Assembly: GCA_025966295.1 (NCBI GenBank)
Contig: JAOPVD010000294.1
Span: 1-5,502 of the forward strand
Source of the DNA: Frankiales bacterium
Lineage (GTDB): Bacteria > Actinomycetota > Actinomycetes > Mycobacteriales > SCTD01
Length of the DNA: 5,502 nt
Reading direction: 5' to 3'
Part shown: one piece after another, positions 1 through 5,383 of the stretch
How positions within the stretch are numbered: position 1 is the first letter of the stretch
Layout: every line of letters starts with the position of its first letter
Translations under genes and position numbers: made by a program
Notes under the pieces: model-generated
The model's input: only the letters and a program-made list of their open reading frames with translations
Databases searched by the model: none
Told to the model about the DNA's origin: nothing

Positions 1-458
1 GGGCCCGCGCCCTCGCGGCGCCGACCTTCAGCGGCGCGCTGTGCACCGGCCGCTCCACGGCCGGCCAGGCCAACGGCAACCTCGACCCCGGCTCGCTGTG
101 CCCACTCTGGCGCGCGCCCGGCCACAAGCTGCGCGCCGACGCCGCCAGGGCGTTCAACGCCATGAGCCAGGCGCGGGCGGCCGCGACCGGCGGCCCGCTG
201 TGCGTCAGCGACTCCTACCGCTCTTACGGCGAGCAGGTATCGGTCTACCAGCGCAAGCCCGGGCTGGCGGCCGTGCCCGGCACCAGCAACCACGGCCGGG
301 GACTGGCCGTGGACTTGTGCGGCGGCGTGGAGCGGTTCGGCTCCGCCGCCTACGAGTGGATGCGGGCCAACGCCGGTCGGTTCGGCTGGTTCCACCCCGA
401 GTGGGCCCAGCAGGGCGGCAGCAAGCCCGAGGCCTGGCACTGGGAGTTCAACGGCTAG
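1..458 (+). CDS. VanY-type D-alanyl-D-alanine carboxypeptidase, secreted (3' part)
   Basis: The gene enters from the left edge in the frame starting at base 3; 151 residues are visible and the true start lies outside. It is a zinc peptidase of the M15/VanY family, which trims the terminal D-Ala from peptidoglycan stem peptides outside the membrane. The family signature is present: SNHGRGLAVD (zinc ligands His97 and Asp104, visible-part numbering) and PEAWHWEF, holding the catalytic Glu143 and third zinc ligand His146 in the ExWH arrangement. The conserved SYRS segment (Arg73) precedes them. Four Cys (in LCTG, LCPL, LCVS and LCGG) suggest disulfides and fit an exported protein; a signal peptide would lie beyond the window. 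An internal ATG at 162 is not the start, because homologous-looking sequence (LCPLWRAPGHKLRADAARAF) runs upstream of it without a break. Family assignment is firm; the substrate is inferred. Confidence 0.9.
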   Translation, partial: ARALAAPTFSGALCTGRSTAGQANGNLDPGSLCPLWRAPGHKLRADAARAFNAMSQARAAATGGPLCVSDSYRSYGEQVSVYQRKPGLAAVPGTSNHGRGLAVDLCGGVERFGSAAYEWMRANAGRFGWFHPEWAQQGGSKPEAWHWEFNG

Positions 459-515
459 GCGGTGCACCGGCACGTTCATGGTCGTGGTGGCCGAGATGCT
501 GGCCGTCCGCTGACC

Positions 516-521
516 TACCGT
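516..521 (+). promoter_or_regulatory. Possible -10 element (TACCGT) of the dehydratase gene
   Basis: TACCGT fits the actinobacterial TAnnnT -10 pattern and lies 6 nt before the ATG at 528, so the transcript could start at or next to the start codon. No -35 hexamer is recognisable, and the GAGGG next to the ATG is too close (1 nt) to act as a normal ribosome binding site. The call is tentative. Confidence 0.35.
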
Positions 522-527
522 GAGGGC

Positions 528-812
528 ATGAGCCTCCTGCCGCTCACCGCCGCCGAGCTTGCGGCCGCCCTCGCCGCGCTGCCTGCCTGGGCGGTCGAGG
601 ACGGCAAGCTCACGACCCGCCGGACGCTGCCGAGCTTCCCGGCCGCGATCGGCTTCGTGCAGCAGGTCGCGCAGGTCGCCGAGGAGCTCGACCACCACCC
701 CGACATCGACATCCGCTGGCGCACCGTCACCCTCGCCGTCAGCACGCACGCCGCCGGTGGCGCGCTCACCCGCTTCGACGTGAAGCTCGCCGCCCGCATC
801 GACGAGCTCTAG
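528..812 (+). CDS. Pterin-4a-carbinolamine dehydratase
   Basis: A complete 94-residue protein, the usual length for the PCD/DCoH (PhhB) family. It dehydrates 4a-hydroxytetrahydrobiopterin-type carbinolamine, recycling the pterin cofactor of aromatic amino acid hydroxylases in the cytoplasm. The full family signature is visible: Glu52-x3-His56-His57-Pro58, Trp64, His74 and Asp84, with the expected spacings; His56, His57 and His74 correspond to the catalytic histidines. The ATG at 528 was chosen over an in-frame ATG at 462 because the 22 extra residues are Arg/His-rich, unlike the family, and would begin right after the preceding gene. No phenylalanine hydroxylase or other pterin enzyme lies nearby, so the in vivo role is open: cofactor recycling, or a minor role such as in molybdopterin metabolism. 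The 69-bp gap from the peptidase gene argues against tight coupling. Confidence 0.93.
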   Translation: MSLLPLTAAELAAALAALPAWAVEDGKLTTRRTLPSFPAAIGFVQQVAQVAEELDHHPDIDIRWRTVTLAVSTHAAGGALTRFDVKLAARIDEL

Positions 813-819
813 GAGCCCG

Positions 820-894
820 TTCCCCGCCGATCATGGAATGTGTGCCCGGACGCTGAGCGTGGCCGGCGGGCAACAACTCCATGATCGGCGGGAA
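820..894. repeat. Long inverted repeat, probable dispersed palindromic element
   Basis: Two arms pair perfectly over 15 bp (CCCGCCGATCATGGA at 823-837; TCCATGATCGGCGGG at 878-892). With a single bulged C at 822 the pairing extends outward by two T-A pairs (820-821 with 893-894). Inside the 40-nt gap a second stem pairs TGCCC (843-847) with GGGCA (868-872), and a small hairpin ACGC-TGA-GCGT sits at 850-860. The whole unit can fold into one long rod or cruciform. It occupies most of the gap between the dehydratase and TPR genes. There is no T-tract, so it is not a classic rho-independent terminator, though it could still stop or slow transcription. Its layout resembles REP or MITE-like intergenic repeats; no target-site duplication is evident. 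Confidence 0.8.
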
Positions 895-926
895 GGGGCG
901 GCGGCCGGGGCGGTGTTGGACCCGCC

Positions 927-1277
927 ATGAGCACGGTCTACGACCTCTACCGCGATGCCGAGCTGTACCTCGCCGAGGGCAACCCCCGACGGGCGGTCGC
1001 GGTCCTCGACGAAGCGCTCGTCCAGGAGCCCGGTGACCCCGGGCTGCTGCGGCTGCTGGCCCGCGGGCTGTTCGCCTTCGCCGCGCTGGGCCGGGCCGAG
1101 CAGGTCCTGCGCACGCTGCTGGACCGCGACCCGGTGGACGCCGGGTCGGCGGCGCTGCTGGGCCGGGTGCTGTCCCGGCAGGGCCGGCCGGCCGAGGCGC
1201 TGCCGTGGACCCGGCTGGCCGTGCTGCTCGACCCCTCGCTCGAGCCGGCGGCACCGACCGTCCAGGTCAGCCGCTGA
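927..1277 (+). CDS. Small tetratricopeptide-repeat (TPR) protein
   Basis: This 116-residue protein consists almost wholly of three consecutive 34-residue TPR units, at about residues 4-37, 38-71 and 72-105. Each ends in the same turn (EPGD, DPVD, DPSL) and carries the Gly-x-x-x-x-Ala pattern (GNPRRA, GRAEQV, GRPAEA). TPR units are helix-turn-helix protein-binding scaffolds; this one has no catalytic domain, signal peptide or membrane segment, so it is probably a cytoplasmic adaptor or chaperone-like protein of unknown partner. The ATG at 927 begins just before the first repeat. No good Shine-Dalgarno is seen. Its end overlaps the end of the oppositely oriented VOC gene by 11 bp. The family is clear, the function unknown. 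Confidence 0.85.
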   Translation: MSTVYDLYRDAELYLAEGNPRRAVAVLDEALVQEPGDPGLLRLLARGLFAFAALGRAEQVLRTLLDRDPVDAGSAALLGRVLSRQGRPAEALPWTRLAVLLDPSLEPAAPTVQVSR

Positions 1278-1734
1278 CGTCGTACCCGGGTGCGGGCGTC
1301 CCGGGCGGGTTGTAGACCCCCGGTACGGCGGCCGGGTTGGCCACGCAGACCTCGCCCTCCAAGCCGTCGGGATCGCGGAAGAACACGCTGAGGATCGGCC
1401 CGAAGTCGGTGACGAACCCGTCCGAGGCGCCGCGCTCGACCAGGCGCGCGCGGATCGTGTCGAAGGCCGCGACCGAGACGGCGTTGAGGCCCAGGTGGTC
1501 GATCCGGCCGCGCCCGAACATCGGCGTCTGCCGCTGCGCCTCGGTGTTGCCCTCGACCTCGAAGACGTTGAGCTCGGCGGTCGGGCCGAGGTCGATGAAC
1601 GACAGCCGCATGCCGGGGCCCTCGGCCTTCTCGTGCGACACCTTGGCGTCGAAGACCTCGAGGTAGAACTGGTGCAGCCGGTCCGCGTCGCCGGTCAGGA
1701 CCGCCACGTGGTTGAAGCCGTTCAGCAGCGTCAT
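1267..1734 (-). CDS. VOC-family (glyoxalase/dioxygenase-fold) protein
   Basis: The 155-residue protein has two beta-alpha-beta-beta-beta modules of the vicinal oxygen chelate fold. The first opens with NHVAVLTGDADRLHQFYLEVF (His9) and the second with IDHLGLNA (His80). The second module ends in FFRDPDGLEGEV, where Glu128 is the usual metal ligand; NVFEVE (Glu59) is the likely fourth ligand. A divalent-metal site therefore looks intact. VOC enzymes include glyoxalase I, extradiol dioxygenases and fosfomycin or bleomycin resistance proteins; nothing here fixes the substrate. The ATG at 1734 was preferred to one at 1761 because GAGAGGG lies 6 nt before it and the fold starts directly after it; the longer form adds nine residues (MPNRQRGRA). 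A Pro/Gly-rich tail ends the protein. It lies 44 bp downstream of the phosphatase gene on the same strand, so co-transcription is possible. Confidence 0.88.
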   Translation of the reverse strand: MTLLNGFNHVAVLTGDADRLHQFYLEVFDAKVSHEKAEGPGMRLSFIDLGPTAELNVFEVEGNTEAQRQTPMFGRGRIDHLGLNAVSVAAFDTIRARLVERGASDGFVTDFGPILSVFFRDPDGLEGEVCVANPAAVPGVYNPPGTPAPGYDVSG

Positions 1735-1740
1735 CGCCCG

Positions 1741-1748
1741 CCCTCTCT
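1741..1748 (-). promoter_or_regulatory. Ribosome binding site deciding the VOC gene start
   Basis: On the minus strand AGAGAGGG ends 6 nt before the ATG at 1734. This purine run lies inside the longer candidate reading frame that begins at 1761, and so supports the shorter protein. Confidence 0.55.
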
Positions 1749-1778
1749 GCCGGTTCGGCACAGGCTACGCAGCAGCGG

Positions 1779-4307
1779 TCAGAGGTGGCGCAGGACCAGC
1801 AGCGCGATGTCGTCGTCGGCGCCGGTGGTGACGCCGAGCTCCTGCAGGATGTGGTCGGCGACGGCGTCCGGGGGGAGCCGCAGCCCCTCGACGGCCCGGC
1901 GCAGGCGCTCGAGGCCGTCGCTGATGCTCTCGCCCCGGCGCTCGATCAGGCCGTCGCTGAACAGCACCATGGTGGCGCCCGGCTCCAGCACGCAGGCGCT
2001 CTCCGGGTACGTCGAGGGGGCGACGCCGATCGGGGCGCCCGGCTCGAGGTCCAGGTAGTACGGCTCGCCGGCGACCGGGGCGAACAGCGGTGGCGGATGA
2101 CCTGCGGTGGCGCTGACGAACTGGCGGGTGTCCGGGTCGTACGAGCAGACGACCAGCGTGGCCAGCTCGAGGTCCATCATCTGGTTCACGCCGCCGGCCA
2201 GCCGCTCGAGGAGCTCCCCCGGGCTGTGCCCCTCGAGGGCGAGTACCGCCACCAGGCCGTGCAGCTGGCCGGCCCGCGCTGCCGACGCGGTGCCGTGCCC
2301 CATCACGTCGCCGAGCATGCTGACGAGCCGGCCGTCGACGCGCACGGTCTTGAAGAAGTCACCGCCGGCCAGGGCCTCCGCGGTGGCCGGGAGGTACCGG
2401 GTGGCGACCTCGATGCCCGGGAAGCTCGGCGCCTCGCGGGGGAGCAGCGCGGTCTGCAGCACCTTGGCCGCCCGCTGCTGCCGGGCGTAGGCCAGCGCGT
2501 TGTCCAGGGCGGCGGCGGCCCGGGCGGCCAGGTCCACCAGCAGCAGCTGGTCCAGCGGGCACTCGTCCGTCCCACCCACCGTCAGGGCACCGAGCACCCC
2601 GGACGGGGCCCGCAGCGGCACGGTCAGGCTGGGGCCGGCGTTGAGCAGTCGCATCTGGTGGAGGTGCTCGTCGTTGCTCGCGCGCCCTTGCAGCAGTTCG
2701 TCCGGGATCCGCGTGCGGCTGGCCACCGCCCCGGTCCGGATGGCGCGCCCGATGCCGGTGTCGGAGGTGGTGTGCAGGGTCAGCGGGTCGAGGACCTGCC
2801 GCAGCACGTCCTCCTTGTCCGGGTCGGCGTGCTTGAGCTGGACCGGGTGCACCTGGGCCGGGTCGAGGCCGGCCGGCATCCCGAGCAGCTCGGCCACCCC
2901 GTCCACGACCGTCAGCACCAGGTACGTGGCCAGCTCCGGCACGACGAGGTCGGCGAGGACCGCCAGGACCTCGCGGGGCTGCAGGCTTGCTCCCAGGCGG
3001 GTCCCTGCCGAGGCGAGTACGGCGAGCCGTTCGCTGACCGCTTCCAGGGCGGCATGCGCCCGGATCCGGTCACTGACGTCGTGGAAGAAGAAGGACAATC
3101 CCTGCTCGTCCGGCCAGATGTGCACCTCGAACTGCGCGTCGAGGGGCTCGAAGCGTGCCTCCACCATGCCCGGCTCGCCGGTCTCGAGGGCCTTGCGGAA
3201 CTGGGTCTCGAAGGCGGTGTCGCGGGCCTCCGGGAACGCGGCCCACAGGTCCTGCCCCAGCAGCTCCTGCCGGGTGCGCCCGTACAGGCCCTCGGCGACG
3301 GTGTTCACGTAGGTCAGGACCCAGTCCCGGTCGCAGCGCACGAACGCGGCCGGCATGGTCTCCATCAGCCGGGTGAGCTCGTCCCGCAGCCCGCGCTCGG
3401 GGGAGGAGTCGTACGCCGCCCCCAGCACCCGGGCCGGCCTGCCGAGCATGTCCGGCAGCACCCGTCCGCGGGCCCGCACCCACCGGTGGCTGCCGTCCTC
3501 GAGCACGACGCGGTACTCGAGGTAGAGCTCGCCGGCCGTCTCGACCGCGTGCGCGAACGCCTGCATGACGCCGGGCAGGTCCTCCGGGTGCACCAGCGCC
3601 TGGAACGCCTCGATGCTGCCGGTGAAGGTCTGCGGTGTGCGGCCGTGCAGGCTGTGCATCCGGTCGTCCCAGGACAGCGCGTGCGTCGTGAGGTCGTAGT
3701 CGTAGCTGCCGAGGTCGGCGGCCACCGCGGCCAGGTCGAGGCGCACCTTGGTGCTGCTGCTCTGTGAGGCGCTGGCGTGCTGCTCCAGTTCGGCGCTGAC
3801 GGCGTCGCCGATGGCGGTCAGGTCGGCCACCTGCTCGGGGCTCCAGGCACGCGGCTGCGGGTCGTAGACGCACAGCGACCCCAGCACCTGCCCGGCGGCG
3901 TCGGTGAGCACCACGCCGAGGTAGGCCCCGACGGCGCCGGTGGTCACCGGCGGGAGGTCGCGGACCCAGGGGTGCGTGGCGGCGTCCGCCACCACCAGCG
4001 GCTGCCCGGAGGCGGCGGTGATGCTGCACAGGCTGTGCTCGAGCGGGCTGTGCCGGGCCTGCTCGGTGAGCTCCGCTCCGTGCAGGGTGGCGACGATCTG
4101 CGCGCTCTCGCCCAGCAGGCTGACCTGGGCCACCGGGGCCCGCAGAACGCGCGCGGCCAGGGTGGTGAGGCGCTGGAGGCGGTCACCTGCCGGGCCCTGG
4201 GCCACCACTCGCTCGACCGCGGCGACCCGTGCGGCGTCGCGAAGGGACGCGAGGCTCGGGCGGGGTCCGAGGCTCGCGTTGCCCTCCCCAGCCTCGCGTG
4301 TGCTCAC
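1779..4307 (-). CDS. Multidomain sensor phosphatase: GAF-PAS-PAS-GAF-SpoIIE (PP2C)
   Basis: An 842-residue soluble protein read from a GTG at 4307. Domains in order: GAF about 35-178; PAS about 196-302 (SYDYDLTTHALSWDD, then HPEDLPGV and a DGSHRWVRARG strand); PAS about 309-417; GAF about 438-606; linker helix ending ARQQRAAKVLQTALLP; SpoIIE/RsbU-type PP2C phosphatase about 630-842. Metal-site motifs are present: GGD (Asp650), LGDVMGHG (Asp667), TAGHPPP, LFSDGLIERR (Asp785) and ADDDIALLVL (Asp832). Such phosphatases dephosphorylate STAS anti-anti-sigma factors in response to signals bound by the GAF/PAS domains. The usual GGD-[WFY]-Y-D motif reads GGDFFK, so the second Asp is Lys653. The open frame extends to 4595, but that part would overlap the divergent ATPase gene and has no domain; the GTG sits 7 nt after a TACTGT -10 element. 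No transmembrane segment is seen. The signal sensed is unknown. Confidence 0.92.
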   Translation of the reverse strand: MSTREAGEGNASLGPRPSLASLRDAARVAAVERVVAQGPAGDRLQRLTTLAARVLRAPVAQVSLLGESAQIVATLHGAELTEQARHSPLEHSLCSITAASGQPLVVADAATHPWVRDLPPVTTGAVGAYLGVVLTDAAGQVLGSLCVYDPQPRAWSPEQVADLTAIGDAVSAELEQHASASQSSSTKVRLDLAAVAADLGSYDYDLTTHALSWDDRMHSLHGRTPQTFTGSIEAFQALVHPEDLPGVMQAFAHAVETAGELYLEYRVVLEDGSHRWVRARGRVLPDMLGRPARVLGAAYDSSPERGLRDELTRLMETMPAAFVRCDRDWVLTYVNTVAEGLYGRTRQELLGQDLWAAFPEARDTAFETQFRKALETGEPGMVEARFEPLDAQFEVHIWPDEQGLSFFFHDVSDRIRAHAALEAVSERLAVLASAGTRLGASLQPREVLAVLADLVVPELATYLVLTVVDGVAELLGMPAGLDPAQVHPVQLKHADPDKEDVLRQVLDPLTLHTTSDTGIGRAIRTGAVASRTRIPDELLQGRASNDEHLHQMRLLNAGPSLTVPLRAPSGVLGALTVGGTDECPLDQLLLVDLAARAAAALDNALAYARQQRAAKVLQTALLPREAPSFPGIEVATRYLPATAEALAGGDFFKTVRVDGRLVSMLGDVMGHGTASAARAGQLHGLVAVLALEGHSPGELLERLAGGVNQMMDLELATLVVCSYDPDTRQFVSATAGHPPPLFAPVAGEPYYLDLEPGAPIGVAPSTYPESACVLEPGATMVLFSDGLIERRGESISDGLERLRRAVEGLRLPPDAVADHILQELGVTTGADDDIALLVLRHL

Positions 4308-4314
4308 CGATCGA

Positions 4315-4323
4315 ACAGTAGGC
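4315..4323 (-). promoter_or_regulatory. -10 region of a leaderless promoter for the phosphatase gene
   Basis: The minus strand reads GCCTACTGT, then 7 nt (TCGATCG), then the GTG at 4307. TACTGT fits the TAnnnT -10 pattern, and the expected transcription start falls at the start codon, so the mRNA would lack a 5' leader. No Shine-Dalgarno precedes the GTG and no -35 consensus is visible. Confidence 0.55.
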
Positions 4324-4383
4324 CCCGGAGGCCGGATCGCCGCCGCCGGGGCGGCGGGAAATCGCCCGCCCGGCCAGCTTGTG

Positions 4384-4403
4384 GTGCTTGCTTTCGCAAG
4401 CAC
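4384..4403. promoter_or_regulatory. Perfect 20-bp palindrome, candidate operator
   Basis: GTGCTTGCTTTCGCAAGCAC has two 8-bp arms in perfect inverted repeat around TTTC. It lies in the 115-bp divergent region and covers the place where the -35 element of the ATPase gene would be (TTG at 4388). If both genes are leaderless, as their spacing suggests, it lies upstream of both transcription starts. It would then not be transcribed from either promoter, which favours a dimeric repressor or activator site over an RNA hairpin. Confidence 0.5.
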
Positions 4404-4406
4404 AGC

Positions 4407-4415
4407 GCCTACTGT
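4407..4415 (+). promoter_or_regulatory. -10 region of a leaderless promoter for the ATPase gene
   Basis: GCCTACTGT is followed by 7 nt (ATGCAGC) and then the ATG at 4423. The -10 hexamer TACTGT puts the predicted transcription start at or beside the ATG. There is no Shine-Dalgarno. A weak -35 (TTGCTT at 4388-4393, 16-nt spacer) lies inside the palindrome. The same 9-mer with the same 7-nt spacing serves the divergent phosphatase gene. Confidence 0.58.
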
Positions 4416-4422
4416 ATGCAGC

Positions 4423-4935
4423 ATGCGGCACGCGGAGGTCACCCTGCCGGGCCAGACCAGCAGCGTGCCGACCGCCCGCCGGTTCGTGGAGTCGCTGCTC
4501 AGCGCGTGGGGCCGTCCCGAGCTCACCTGGGCCGCCGCGGCGTGCGTGAGCGAGCTGGCCGCCAACTGCGCGCTGCACGCCAGGACCGCCTTCACGGTCC
4601 GGGTCGTGCTGGCCGACGACCGCCGGATCCGGGTCGAGGTCAGCGACGGCTCGCGGCGGATGCCGGCGCCGCGCGACTACGGGCCGCAGGCGACCACCGG
4701 GCGGGGGCTGCGGTTGCTCGACCAGCTGGCGTCAGGCTGGGGCGTCGACGCGACCGACGACGGGAAGTCGGTGTGGGTCCTGCTGGAGACCGCCGTCGGG
4801 CAGCGACCGGGTGAGCAGGACGAGGCGGTCTTCGACCTCGAGGCCCTGCTGGCCGGCTACGGCGAGGACGGCGACAGCCCCGCGCCATCGGCCTCGACGG
4901 CACCGGCCGCGCCGGCTCTGCCGGTCGCGGCCTGA
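4423..4935 (+). CDS. GHKL ATP-binding protein, RsbW/SpoIIAB-type anti-sigma factor or serine kinase
   Basis: A 170-residue cytoplasmic protein with one HATPase_c_2 domain at about residues 5-125. Visible motifs: N-box SELAAN (Glu44, Asn48), G1 box SDGS (Asp75, Gly76), G2 box TTGRGLRLLDQL (Gly93, Gly95) and the closing strand GKSVWVLLE. The ATP site looks complete. Relatives bind a sigma factor and phosphorylate a Ser on a STAS protein; many actinobacterial members have no assigned partner. After the domain comes an acidic segment (EQDEAVFDLEALLAGYGEDGD) and a Pro/Ala-rich end, which could be a protein-binding tail. The ATG at 4423 was chosen because the domain starts directly after it and a -10 element lies 7 nt upstream. 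It diverges from the SpoIIE phosphatase gene, a likely functional partner, and its 3' end overlaps the STAS gene by 79 bp tail to tail. Confidence 0.9.
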   Translation: MRHAEVTLPGQTSSVPTARRFVESLLSAWGRPELTWAAAACVSELAANCALHARTAFTVRVVLADDRRIRVEVSDGSRRMPAPRDYGPQATTGRGLRLLDQLASGWGVDATDDGKSVWVLLETAVGQRPGEQDEAVFDLEALLAGYGEDGDSPAPSASTAPAAPALPVAA

Positions 4936-5306
4936 CCGCTGCGCCCTGGCCGGACCAGCCGGGGGCCGGGGCGCATCTCGCTGAGGGGGGTCTGCTCGAC
5001 GGGCAGCACCTCGATCAGGGAGGCGTGGTCGCGCAGCACCGCGGCGACGTGCGGGACGGTGTTGACGGCGATGATGCGGTGGCTGCGGTGCTGGACCCGG
5101 AAGGCCGCTGAATTGAGGGCGTTCACCAGGCCCCGGTCGACGCGGTGCAGGTGGCGCAGGTCCAGCACGGTGACGGTTGAGGTCCGCGACGCCTCCAGCA
5201 GCGCGCGCCGGAACCCGAACGTCTCCATGGCGTCCAGCGCGCCCATGAGCGTCACGACTGCGACGTTGCCGCAGGCGGAGTGCTCGACGCGCGTCTTCAT
5301 CTGCAT
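4857..5306 (-). CDS. STAS-domain protein (anti-anti-sigma type) lacking the usual phospho-serine
   Basis: A 149-residue protein with a STAS domain at about residues 4-105: a VAVVTLMGALDA strand-turn, the core strand TVTVLDLRHLHRVD, a helix GLVNALNSAAFRVQ, strand HRIIAVN, and a last helix PHVAAVLRDHASLIEVLPV. STAS proteins of this class bind RsbW-like kinases and are switched by phosphorylation of a Ser in a D-S-[ST]-G-[LI] motif. Here the motif reads D57-R58-G59-L60, so the acceptor Ser is Arg. Residues 106-149 form a low-complexity Gly/Ala/Arg tail with no recognised domain. ATG codons at 5306 and 5300 are both possible; GGGGG lies 4 nt before the first and 10 nt before the second. The gene converges on the ATPase gene. 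Possible roles are a constitutive kinase-binding antagonist, a partner of another kinase, or a STAS protein with an unrelated function. Confidence 0.82.
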   Translation of the reverse strand: MQMKTRVEHSACGNVAVVTLMGALDAMETFGFRRALLEASRTSTVTVLDLRHLHRVDRGLVNALNSAAFRVQHRSHRIIAVNTVPHVAAVLRDHASLIEVLPVEQTPLSEMRPGPRLVRPGRSGQAATGRAGAAGAVEADGAGLSPSSP

Positions 5307-5320
5307 GCTGCCCCCGGACG

Positions 5321-5337
5321 CTGAGGCTTGCCCTCAG
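5321..5337. promoter_or_regulatory. Inverted repeat upstream of the STAS gene
   Basis: CTGAGG-CTTGC-CCTCAG is a perfect 6-bp inverted repeat around a 5-nt spacer, 14 nt before the ATG at 5306. It could be an operator or a short hairpin in the 5' leader. No clear -10 element can be placed next to it. The stem is short enough that chance is a real possibility in DNA of this composition. Confidence 0.3.
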
Positions 5338-5383
5338 TCCAAATGACCTGCCCGGGCCGGGGCGGCACAAACCCTGGGTTGCC

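Noticed and set aside
460..469. The 10-bp palindrome CGGTGCACCG just after the peptidase stop codon
   Set aside because: It has no loop, no T-tract and no longer arms; palindromes of this length are common by chance in such GC-rich DNA.
1267..1277. The 11-bp tail overlap of the TPR and VOC genes as a special arrangement
   Set aside because: Short convergent overlaps are common in compact bacterial genomes and both proteins have complete domains.
955..2058. A 367-codon plus-strand open frame across the TPR, VOC and phosphatase genes
   Set aside because: It is Arg/Pro/Ser-rich without any family motif and overlaps three better-supported genes in other frames.
1785..3767. A 660-codon open frame on the plus strand opposite the phosphatase gene
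   Set aside because: It shows no recognisable domain and is Gly/Arg/Val/Gln/His-rich low-complexity sequence; it is antisense to a gene with four sensor domains and a clear PP2C domain. Long antisense open frames are expected in DNA this GC-rich because stop codons are rare.
4340..4357. GC-only inverted repeat (CCGCCG and CGGCGG) in the divergent region
   Set aside because: The arms are simple CCG/CGG repeats that arise easily from base composition, and the position fits no promoter element.
4308..4595. A 96-residue N-terminal extension of the phosphatase from an ATG at 4595
   Set aside because: It would run through the divergent ATPase gene and its promoter, has no domain, and the GTG at 4307 has a well-placed -10 element.
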